Origin: Caldilineaceae bacterium
Lineage (GTDB): Bacteria; Chloroflexota; Anaerolineae; Caldilineales; Caldilineaceae
DNA: 64,000 nucleotides
NCBI GenBank assembly: GCA_019637685.1
Contig: JAHBVF010000001.1
Coordinates: 186,001-250,000, forward strand
Direction: 5' to 3'
Position numbers and translations under genes: made by a program. Positions 1-6,873 of the stretch are shown here, in pieces (position 1 is the first letter of the stretch; the number at the start of each line of letters is the position of its first letter). The notes under the pieces were generated by a model. It saw only the letters and a list, made by a program, of their open reading frames with translations, was not told where the DNA came from and did not search any database.

Positions 1-359
1 GCAGGGATATGCCCGGCGGGAATCCACCAGAGAACCTGCATAGGCGTTTCTATCGGCTGGAACCACTCCTTGCGCTGGCGCAGAAAGTCCACGTGCGCGC
101 TTTTGTAGACATAAGCCCGCAGCGCATGGATGGATTCCCAGACCGACATATTGACCAGCAGGTGGGGATCGTCAAAAGCCTGAATGTCTGTGGCGTTCCC
201 GCTTTCGCTCTGCAAGCGCCAGACAAAACCATCGGCCGCGTCCGCCAGCGTATTTATCTCATCCAGCCCATTGACAAAACCGGCCATTTCCGGGCTGTCC
301 AGGGGAAAGCGAACTGTGCCGATATTGAGTTGGGCCAGGTGAAAAGTAGCTGTTGACAT
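1..359 (-). CDS. DUF3291-type protein, partial (runs off left edge)
   Basis: The minus frame opens with ATG at 357-359 and stays open to the window edge, giving 119 codons. The N-terminus reads MSTATFHLAQLNIG, followed by a PLDSPEMAGFVNGLDEIN segment and then GFVWRLQSE. This order (AQLN, an aspartate-rich MAGFV segment, GFVWRLQ) is typical of the DUF3291 family, small dimeric alpha-beta barrel-like proteins of unknown function. The C-terminus lies outside the window. The next gene upstream on the same strand ends 3 bases before this start, so the two are probably co-transcribed. The long plus-strand frame over the same bases has no recognisable family and is taken as a shadow. Confidence 0.75.
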   Translation of the reverse strand, partial: MSTATFHLAQLNIGTVRFPLDSPEMAGFVNGLDEINTLADAADGFVWRLQSESGNATDIQAFDDPHLLVNMSVWESIHALRAYVYKSAHVDFLRQRKEWFQPIETPMQVLWWIPAGHIP

Positions 360-362
360 CGG

Positions 363-629
363 CTACACCAGATTGTCCAGCCAGGCCCGATGCAGCATCC
401 AGCGGTCTGCTGCCGGGTCCCAGCGCAGTTCGTATTGGCTGTTGTCCACCGCTTTGATCAGAAAACAGCGCAGGCTTTTGCCCTCGACTCTCTCCTCCCA
501 CTGGCGGCCCACATCCGACACATAGCGGGTCTGATCCCGCCAGACAAAGGAGGTGGGCCGGACTGAACCGGACGGCAACATCCGGACGAGCACGAGGACT
601 TCTTCCTGCACAAGCACTTGGGTTGTCAT
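363..629 (-). CDS. small hypothetical protein (DUF6504-like)
   Basis: This encodes 88 residues from ATG at 627-629. An AGGAG motif lies about 8 bases upstream of this ATG, which supports it over the longer reading that starts at 704. The protein begins MTTQVLVQEEVLVLVRML and contains RPTSFVWRDQTRYV and YELRWDPAADRWMLHRAW. The FVWR and W-LHR spacing resembles short DUF6504-type proteins, but that is a weak match from memory. No signal peptide or membrane segment is visible. It sits between the cinA-like gene (11-base gap) and the DUF3291 gene (3-base gap), so it is likely part of one minus-strand unit. Function unknown. Confidence 0.65.
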   Translation of the reverse strand: MTTQVLVQEEVLVLVRMLPSGSVRPTSFVWRDQTRYVSDVGRQWEERVEGKSLRCFLIKAVDNSQYELRWDPAADRWMLHRAWLDNLV

Positions 630-639
630 TGAAAAACTC

Positions 640-1131
640 CTATTTTGCCGCGAATTCCAGCAGCATTTGCAGGGCCAATTGGGCGCTGAGCAATTTGTTT
701 CCACGCCGATCCGACGTCCAAACGACGCGCTCGGCCCGTTCGGTTCCGTCGGTAGCGCTCAGGTGCAGGTGGACCAGTCCTGTGGGCTTTTCGGCTGTGC
801 CTCCCCCAGGCCCGGCGATTCCAGTGATGGCGACCGCCACATCCGCGGCATAGAGCGGCAGCGCGCCCTGGGCCATCTGGCGGGCTGTTTGCGCGCTCAC
901 CGCGCCGAACGCCAGCAGAGTTTCGTGGGCCACGCCCAACAGCCGCTCTTTGGCCGCGTTGCTATAGACACCCGCACAGCCCACAAACCAGCCCGACGAG
1001 CCGGGGATTTCGGTGATCAGATGGCCCACCAGTCCACCTGTGCAGCTTTCCGCGGTGGCGGCCACCAGCCCGGCCTGGGCCAGCGCTTCTCCCACAGACC
1101 GGGCCAGGGGAATCAGATCAGTTTCTGTCAT
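640..1131 (-). CDS. pncC: CinA C-terminal family nicotinamide-nucleotide amidase
   Basis: The 163-residue product matches the stand-alone CinA C-terminal domain, which deamidates nicotinamide mononucleotide to nicotinate mononucleotide in pyridine nucleotide salvage. Visible hallmarks are AESCTGGL near residues 27-34, GCAGVYSNAAK, the SAQTARQMAQGA segment and the glycine-rich ITGIAGPGGGTAEKPTG loop. The length is normal for this single-domain form; the N-terminal MoaB-like domain of full-length CinA is absent. An AAAGG ribosome site lies about 8 bases before the ATG. The reaction is inferred from the family. Confidence 0.9.
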   Translation of the reverse strand: MTETDLIPLARSVGEALAQAGLVAATAESCTGGLVGHLITEIPGSSGWFVGCAGVYSNAAKERLLGVAHETLLAFGAVSAQTARQMAQGALPLYAADVAVAITGIAGPGGGTAEKPTGLVHLHLSATDGTERAERVVWTSDRRGNKLLSAQLALQMLLEFAAK

Positions 1132-1186
1132 CAGTAAAGCCTTTGCACTGGTGCAATTGGTTGCAATTGGTTAAGTTAGCCGGTGT

Positions 1187-2383
1187 TCACACCCGGCGCG
1201 CCATCAACAATAGCCGCTCGTCTCCCCGGCGGGTGAGGATCGCCACACCGGGTCGCCCGCCCGCCACCAATTTCAGCCGGGGACGCAGGCTCTCCGGCTC
1301 GATGGGGGGTCCCCGCCGCTTCAACTCCACCTGCCCAATCCCCAGGGCTTGCAGCCGCCGGTTCAGCGTCTTCAAGCTGAAGGGGTGAATCTCGTCGATC
1401 TGAAAACTCTGCACAAAGGGCGCTGCCTGGCTTCCTGCCGGGTGCTGGGGACCCACCAAATAGGCGATCTGGGGATCAAAGAGATGGCTGTCCAGCATTT
1501 GGCAGAGTTCGACAAAAGGCCCCGCCCGAATTACTGCCGGGTCTGGCTCGTGGAGAAAGTCACCCTCCCGCAGCACACCCACGGGCGGGGGGACCAGCGA
1601 CGCCACAATTTCGTGCCAGCCTGTGCCGTTGTGGACAGACGCCCACCGTCCCCGACCAGCGCCCAAGGGGCCAAACCAGAGCACCGCCTCTTTGCACGTG
1701 CGCTCGTGGCTGATAAACTCCACGCCGCAATTGGGTGGAATCTCACCGTCTGCTACCCCAGGCGCCACCTTCACGCCCAACGCGGGTATCTGCCCCTGCA
1801 ATTGCAGCAGAACGGAAAGGGGCGGGAGCATCTGCTCCAGGCCGAAGAGCCGCCGTCCCTCTGCCCGCCGGGCCGGATCGGCAAAGGCCGCGGCTGCCGG
1901 GGGCAAGCGATTGGCGGCCAATTCCGCGGTCCAATCGGCCTGACGGAATTCAATCTGGGCGGCCAACCCCTGGCGGTCCGCATTGGCCTGGGCAAAGCGC
2001 AGGCGCAGGCCATCGGTCTCATAGGCGATGACGTGTCGGTGGCGGGCCAATGCCAGCGTATCCCCGCCGATGCCACAGCCCAGGTCCAACACCGGGCCGG
2101 GCGGCGCGTGGCCGTGCAGCCAGGCGGCCCGATGGCGGGCAATCGGCGTGGCTGTAGCCTGCTCCAACGCTTCCGGCGTAAAGTAGAGATGCCGGGCGTC
2201 TGGAAATTTGACGGTTGCCTGTTGCCGGGTTTTGGCCAGGGTGAGAAGGGCCGCGGCTTCCTCCGCTGTATGGGTCATGCGCAGTTCGTGGAGCAGGGCC
2301 AGGTGGTTGGCTGGCGAGAGGTCAGCCGCGGCCAGCTTTCCCAAACTCTCCCCGGCCTGTGTCGAGAAGAGAAACTCCGCCAT
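1187..2383 (-). CDS. class I SAM methyltransferase with THUMP-like C-terminal domain
   Basis: This is a 398-residue protein from ATG at 2381-2383, chosen because AGGA lies about 8 bases upstream; a TTG at 2422 would add 13 residues. The SAM-binding motif VLDLGCGIGGDTLALA sits near residue 100, followed by an acidic strand end (YETDGLRL) and the sequence FADPARRAEGRRL. DPARR is characteristic of a bacterial and archaeal family of methyltransferase-like proteins whose C-terminal part (here GQVELKRRG...LRPRLKLVAGG) is called THUMP-like. The N-terminal 90 residues are helical. The substrate is probably RNA by analogy, but it is not established. Confidence 0.8.
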   Translation of the reverse strand: MAEFLFSTQAGESLGKLAAADLSPANHLALLHELRMTHTAEEAAALLTLAKTRQQATVKFPDARHLYFTPEALEQATATPIARHRAAWLHGHAPPGPVLDLGCGIGGDTLALARHRHVIAYETDGLRLRFAQANADRQGLAAQIEFRQADWTAELAANRLPPAAAAFADPARRAEGRRLFGLEQMLPPLSVLLQLQGQIPALGVKVAPGVADGEIPPNCGVEFISHERTCKEAVLWFGPLGAGRGRWASVHNGTGWHEIVASLVPPPVGVLREGDFLHEPDPAVIRAGPFVELCQMLDSHLFDPQIAYLVGPQHPAGSQAAPFVQSFQIDEIHPFSLKTLNRRLQALGIGQVELKRRGPPIEPESLRPRLKLVAGGRPGVAILTRRGDERLLLMARRV

Positions 2384-2781
2384 GCCTGTTTCCTGATTGT
2401 GTTCGTCGGCTATATCACCCAATTTTCTCTTCCCTTCTACATCCGTCCATTATAGCCCCCGCCCGCTGTGGGACAAACTTTCTGGCCCAACCGGGTGGGC
2501 TGAAAACCGGGAAAACGTACAGGAAATGTAGCCTGCTCAACTTGACGTACCCGTCACTCAACCGCTATGATAGATGGACCGGATATGTGACAAAGTTCAC
2601 GAAGTCGGATGCTGCCTCGCAATTTATCTTGAATTACAGGGTAATTCAGTGCGTAATGGCTGACAGCTATGCTTGCAGCGATCACTGTCAGATTTTCGGG
2701 CAAACAGAGTCTGTTGTGGTAGGATAGAAAGAGATTGTTGCCCATTAAGCCAATGGGTTTCGTTTGCAAAAAAGGAGAATC
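2384..2781. other. 398-base intergenic region between divergent genes
   Basis: No gene was found here. The region holds a sigma70-like promoter on the plus strand (2542-2571) and two small inverted repeats near 2631-2700: GAATTAC/GTAATTC and CTGACAG/CTGTCAG. These could be operators or mRNA structure in the long leader of the 2782 gene. AAAGGAG ends the region as that gene's ribosome site. The composition is more AT-rich than in the flanking genes. Confidence 0.5.
2542..2571 (+). promoter_or_regulatory. candidate sigma70-type promoter for the 2782 gene
   Basis: TTGACG (2542-2547) and TATGAT (2566-2571) are separated by 18 bases. Both hexamers are close to the bacterial housekeeping consensus. 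It would give a leader of about 200 bases. No experiment supports it. Confidence 0.45.
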
Positions 2782-3741
2782 ATGAGCGTTCAACAGGAAC
2801 ATTTGACGATGAAACAGGCCCCCGGTGCGGATCACGCGGAGACACAAGTGGAGAAGCCGCCGAAGCTGGAATACAGCGTCAAAGAGGCTGACGAGTCGTT
2901 AGAGGCGTACATTTCTGCCATCAGCGGGGCCATTATCGGTGTATTGGCGACTCTGCTCGTCCTCTACATTTTGAACGGCGGCACGTTGCGTTTTACCAAT
3001 CCGGCCAAGCTTTCGGCCATCGAAGCCAGCCTGACACGGGTGGATGAAAATGTGGGTGCGGTAAACCAGAATGTGGGGATTGTGGCCGAACGATTGGCCG
3101 CGCTGGAAGGCGAAGCCGGTGTGATTACCCAATTGCAGACCAGCCTGACCGATCTGGATTCTGTGCTGACTGCACAGAGCGGACGGCTGGAGGGTCTGGA
3201 CGAATCGGTGGCCGCGCTGAATGTGACCCGCAAGAACTTCGACACCTTCACTGCGGCCCTGGCCTCGGCCCTGTCGGAAATGGGCAGCAACGCGGCTCCC
3301 GCGGCTGAATCTGCGAACGCGGTTGAAGCGCCGGTCGCAGAGGCTGCGCCAGCCGCCCAGACACCGGCAGAGACAGCACCCACAGAGACAGCAGTGACTG
3401 CCGCGCTGGTGACATCGGCTGTGGCTGTCGATACGGACCTGGCCGCTGACGCTGTGCAGGTGATGCTCTTTGTGGATGCCAATGGCGATGGCGCATTGGA
3501 CGACGGCGAAGCCGCACTGGTTGGGTCAACTGTGACGCTGACGCCTGCCCAGGGCGAAGCCGTCAACGCGGATAGCACGGACACGGGCGCACTCTTCGAG
3601 GGGCTGTCTTCGGGTGAATACACACTCTCTGTGGAGAGCGTTCCCGGCTACACGCTGGACGGCGAGACCAGCGCGGCTGTGACTGTGGATATCGACGCTG
3701 AGGCAGGCCAGGTGGTCTACTTTGCCGTGGCTGCTGAATAG
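2782..3741 (+). CDS. membrane-anchored coiled-coil protein with C-terminal SdrD-B/Cna-B-like domain
   Basis: This is a 319-residue protein whose ATG is preceded by AAAGGAG, which decides the start. After a polar N-terminus (about 45 residues) comes one membrane segment, ISGAIIGVLATLLVLYIL. A heptad-rich, probably coiled-coil region follows (SLTRVDENVGAVNQNVGIV and on), then an Ala/Pro/Glu-rich linker. The last part, from about residue 225, carries VMLFVDANGDGALDDGE, GSTVTL and GLSSGEYTLSVESVPGY, the layout of a prealbumin-like SdrD-B repeat. The likely topology is a short cytoplasmic N-terminus with the coiled coil and the beta domain outside. It stands alone between two terminators or promoters. 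A role in envelope structure is inference. Confidence 0.65.
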   Translation: MSVQQEHLTMKQAPGADHAETQVEKPPKLEYSVKEADESLEAYISAISGAIIGVLATLLVLYILNGGTLRFTNPAKLSAIEASLTRVDENVGAVNQNVGIVAERLAALEGEAGVITQLQTSLTDLDSVLTAQSGRLEGLDESVAALNVTRKNFDTFTAALASALSEMGSNAAPAAESANAVEAPVAEAAPAAQTPAETAPTETAVTAALVTSAVAVDTDLAADAVQVMLFVDANGDGALDDGEAALVGSTVTLTPAQGEAVNADSTDTGALFEGLSSGEYTLSVESVPGYTLDGETSAAVTVDIDAEAGQVVYFAVAAE

Positions 3742-3761
3742 AATCTGAGTTTGAGAATAAC

Positions 3762-3802
3762 AAAAATGGGCGGGTCTGCATTGCAGACCCGCCCATTTTT
3801 TT
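3762..3802. terminator. strong bidirectional intrinsic terminator
   Basis: A near-perfect hairpin has arms of about 18 bases (AATGGGCGGGTCTGC and its complement), a 3-base loop, A-run on one side and T-run on the other. It lies between the convergent 2782 gene and rsmD and can serve both. Confidence 0.9.
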
Positions 3803-4361
3803 ATTCTTGCGGTAGGGGCTGTTCGTAGAAAAGCAGCAGAACAGAACCGTAGCGGCGGCGGTCGTATTCGACCAGATTGCTCAGGGCAACGGGCTGGTCC
3901 TCTTTGGGATGAATCTGGACGATGACAATTCCATCGTCGCTCAATAGTTCTGGTCGCTTGTCCACCAGCAACAGCGCCCGCATCCACAATTCCTGGTATT
4001 GGGGCGGCGCGATGAATACAATATCAAAGGGTTCGCCCCGGTAGCTCTCCAAAACAGTGAAGCTGTCTCCCTGCAACACTTGGGCAAATTCAGCCAACTT
4101 GCAATGTTCCAGATTGGCCCGAATCGTCTCCACCGCCTGCCGGTTACGATCGATGAACTGGACAAAGCCCGCTTCCCGGCTCAGCGCTTCGATTCCCACC
4201 GCGCCTGTGCCGCCGAAAAGGTCCAGCACCCGGGCATCCACCACCCAATCGCCCAAAATGGAAAAGAGCGACTCTTTGGCCCGGTCGGTGATGGGCCGGG
4301 TGGAATCCCCCGGCACGGATCGTAATTTGAACCCCCGGGCACTGCCCGCGATGACGCGCAT
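3801..4361 (-). CDS. rsmD: 16S rRNA (guanine(966)-N(2))-methyltransferase RsmD
   Basis: The 186-residue protein has the RsmD layout: MRVIAGSARGFKL start, the TRPITDRAKESLFSIL motif, VLDLFGGTGAVGIEALSR for SAM binding, and FIDRNRQAVETIRANL. The enzyme methylates G966 of 16S rRNA during 30S assembly. The catalytic loop reads FIAPPQY where E. coli-type enzymes have DPPF/DPPY, so the first acidic residue is alanine and one residue is inserted before the tyrosine. I believe similar loops occur in related phyla, so this is probably not inactivating. GGAGGAAG lies just before the ATG. The stop codon is next to the bidirectional terminator. Confidence 0.88.
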   Translation of the reverse strand: MRVIAGSARGFKLRSVPGDSTRPITDRAKESLFSILGDWVVDARVLDLFGGTGAVGIEALSREAGFVQFIDRNRQAVETIRANLEHCKLAEFAQVLQGDSFTVLESYRGEPFDIVFIAPPQYQELWMRALLLVDKRPELLSDDGIVIVQIHPKEDQPVALSNLVEYDRRRYGSVLLLFYEQPLPQE

Positions 4362-4436
4362 ACTTCCTCCCCGAAAATAGTGACCTGTGAACGGTGTTCA
4401 TCCAGCTTTAATGTTCCATCACGCATGGCTCACTGA

Positions 4437-6773
4437 TCACCGATTGTTTGTTTTGTCCACCCGCACCGGCCCCAGATCAATCGCAAAATCCCCTGGCCCC
4501 GCGCTGCTGGGCTGGCGTTCCCCCGTCTCCGGATCGTAGAGGCCCACGGCCACCCGATATTCTCCAGCGGGCAGATCGTCGGGCAACAGCAGGCCATAGC
4601 GATCCACAATGCGCTCGCCGGGCTGCCATCCGCTGGTGGGGCGCAGCCAGAGAACCGGCTGTCCATCCCGCTGGGCCAGTTTTGTCCCATTGCTGTCCAG
4701 CAGGTGTACGAAGACCCGATAGTCCTGTTTTACGCTTGTCAGACTCTCCCATTCCAGCGCGACCAGCAGACTGCCGCCGGGCTGCACCAGCCGGGGCAAC
4801 CCGTAGCCATTCAGCCGCACCCAGGCCGGATCGCCGAAGCGAACACCCAGGCCGGTTTGGGTCAGGGGCTGTTCTTGCGCACCGGCATAGAGCACCAGAC
4901 GCCGACCATCCGGGGGAATTGTTTCGTCGTTGAGCAGAAAGACCCGCCCGCGCAGGGTGCGTTCCCAGCCTGACTGCTGGGGGGGCGCAAAGTCGGGAAC
5001 CACCCACAGCCGGTGATAGCGTTGCAGCAAAGTATCCAGCAGAGCGGCTTCTCTGGCTGCCAGATTGTCCACAGGAAAAAGGCCATAGACGGGCAGTTGG
5101 CCGTGATAGGCATTGGCGAAATTCTGGGTTTCCAGGGGGCGCAAATGCAGAATGGCATCTCCCGCGGCCTCCTTCGCCTGAATCTCCTGGGCAAGCGTAC
5201 TGTTTTCCATACCGCTGCCCGGCACCTGCACGCGCACCAGCAGCACAAGCGCAATCAGCCCCAGGGCAGTGGCGTAGAGCAACCCGGCCATCTGTTCGCC
5301 TTCTTCCTCCGGGCGCAACAGCCGCGCCAACAGCAATACGCCCCCCAGCAACCCGGCCAACAGCAGAGCCAGGGCGAGCCAGTCGGGGCCATTATAGCCC
5401 AACCGCCACCAGGCAAAGGCGATTGTATCGTCGCTGATAAAATCCCACTGGCGCAAGAGGGGCGAGTAGGGCAGACGGGTAAACGTTTCCGGCGCGAAGA
5501 GAGGCTTCACTGTTTTGTCCAGCCAATCCTGCACCAGAGAAAAGGGGATAAGCATTCCCAGCCACTGGACTGTCAGGGACAGGAGCACCAGCAGTGTCGT
5601 GAGCCAGCGCCCCGCCCGCCCCCAGCGATTTTCGACAAAAATTCGTTGCCAGGCCGGGGCCGTCATCAACAGCAGAAAGGGCAACACCGGAACCAGAAAG
5701 CGCGGCCCCCAGCTATAGCCGCCGTGCCACATATACCACTTGCCATAAAAAAGCCAATAGAGCAGGGCCACACACGCGCTGCTCAGGAGCAGCCAGCGCG
5801 CCCGCCGCCAGAACCAGCCCACCCCCAAAGGGGCCAGCAGCAGCACCGGGCTATACCAGACGAGTCCCCGGCCAGGACTGATGAGCAGACCGGCCAGCCC
5901 AAAGAGCCAGTCCCCATTGAAGGCTTCGCTCTCCACATAGCCGCTGTCCAGCGGCGCGCCAAAACGCAGCCAGTTCCACCAGAGGGAGATCAGCCCCGCG
6001 GCCAGAATGGGAGACGCGAAAAGAATCCACTCACGGAATCGGGGATTGATGCGTCCTGTGCCCAATCGCCAATCGCCAATCCTCAGCCCCTTGCCTTCTG
6101 TCAGCAGGGAGAGCAATGCCAGCCCATAGACCGGCAATGTGACCAGATTGATGGCCCGGGATAGATAGGCCAGCCCCCAGGCCAGACCGGCCCAAAAGAG
6201 GAGATGCTTGCGTCTGTCCTGTTGAAAAGCCAGCAGCCAGTAGAGCGCGGCAAAGAGACCCCAGCCGGCCATTGTATCGCTGAAAAAGGTCTGGGTATAG
6301 GGCCAGGCCAGGGTTGCCAACCCAAAGGCCAGGGCCGCGGCAATGGCGGCAAAACGGCTCCAGCCCAGACGTATGACTGCCAGATAGAGCAGGCCGCCCG
6401 TCCACGCGGTGAGCAGCGGATTGAGCAGCAGCGCTGTTTGGGTCAGGCCGATCGCAGGCCACAGGCGGGCCAACCAGACCAGCGGCAGAGCCAGCAGTGT
6501 CATCCCCAACCCTTTGCGGCTGTAGAGTTCGCCGTCCGGGCCAAAGCTGCCCTGTTGAATATCCATCCAGCGCAGTTGGTTGATGTCGGCCGCGCCACGT
6601 CGGACAATACTTTCGGTGGTGGCAAACATCGCCAGCCCGTCGCTGCTCTGGATGATGCCCGTGTAGGTGAGCAGATAGCAGGCAAAGAGCAGCGCCGCCA
6701 CGAGAAAGGCTGTCCGGTGCTCCCGGCGGGTGATGGGTTTCGATTCGTTTGGGTCAGCGGATGGGGTGTTCAT
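4437..6773 (-). CDS. large GT-C type membrane glycosyltransferase (family 39-like) with C-terminal beta-sandwich tail
   Basis: This 778-residue protein has about 11-12 membrane segments in its first 540 residues, beginning AFLVAALLFACYLLTYTGI. The first loop carries the acidic and aromatic motifs expected for dolichyl/undecaprenyl-phosphate-sugar-dependent GT-C enzymes, and RFLVPVLPFLLL appears later. The final 200 residues form a soluble tail with LNGYGLPRLVQPGGSLLVAL, DYRVFVHLLDSNG, WQPGERIVDRYGL and PAGEYRVAVGLYDPETG, an immunoglobulin-like layout also found in the next two GT-C proteins. It probably transfers a lipid-linked sugar to an extracellular acceptor. A heptamer-type repeat (about 6060-6090) encodes IGDWRLGTGR in a loop. 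No clear ribosome site was seen. Confidence 0.7.
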   Translation of the reverse strand: MNTPSADPNESKPITRREHRTAFLVAALLFACYLLTYTGIIQSSDGLAMFATTESIVRRGAADINQLRWMDIQQGSFGPDGELYSRKGLGMTLLALPLVWLARLWPAIGLTQTALLLNPLLTAWTGGLLYLAVIRLGWSRFAAIAAALAFGLATLAWPYTQTFFSDTMAGWGLFAALYWLLAFQQDRRKHLLFWAGLAWGLAYLSRAINLVTLPVYGLALLSLLTEGKGLRIGDWRLGTGRINPRFREWILFASPILAAGLISLWWNWLRFGAPLDSGYVESEAFNGDWLFGLAGLLISPGRGLVWYSPVLLLAPLGVGWFWRRARWLLLSSACVALLYWLFYGKWYMWHGGYSWGPRFLVPVLPFLLLMTAPAWQRIFVENRWGRAGRWLTTLLVLLSLTVQWLGMLIPFSLVQDWLDKTVKPLFAPETFTRLPYSPLLRQWDFISDDTIAFAWWRLGYNGPDWLALALLLAGLLGGVLLLARLLRPEEEGEQMAGLLYATALGLIALVLLVRVQVPGSGMENSTLAQEIQAKEAAGDAILHLRPLETQNFANAYHGQLPVYGLFPVDNLAAREAALLDTLLQRYHRLWVVPDFAPPQQSGWERTLRGRVFLLNDETIPPDGRRLVLYAGAQEQPLTQTGLGVRFGDPAWVRLNGYGLPRLVQPGGSLLVALEWESLTSVKQDYRVFVHLLDSNGTKLAQRDGQPVLWLRPTSGWQPGERIVDRYGLLLPDDLPAGEYRVAVGLYDPETGERQPSSAGPGDFAIDLGPVRVDKTNNR
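6060..6090. repeat. short heptanucleotide repeat inside the 4437 gene
   Basis: About four 7-base units of the type CCAATCG/CCAATCC lie in the coding sequence and add a short hydrophilic loop. It is the same style as the repeats at 8671, 11411 and 16324. Confidence 0.55.
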
Positions 6774-6873
6774 ACAAATTGGATGTTCATGCAGATTTCA
6801 TACAGATTTTATACGGATCGCAGCGGTGCTATTGGCTGTGCCCGTTGGCTGGCATCCGCCACAAACAGCGCGC

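Noticed and set aside
9-356. 115-residue plus-strand frame at the left edge
   Set aside because: The opposite strand reads a DUF3291 protein in a continuous frame; the plus frame has no recognisable content.
3801-4361. Inactive RsmD because of IAPPQY
   Set aside because: The remaining motifs are intact and I recall similar loops in related phyla, so a loss of function is not supported.
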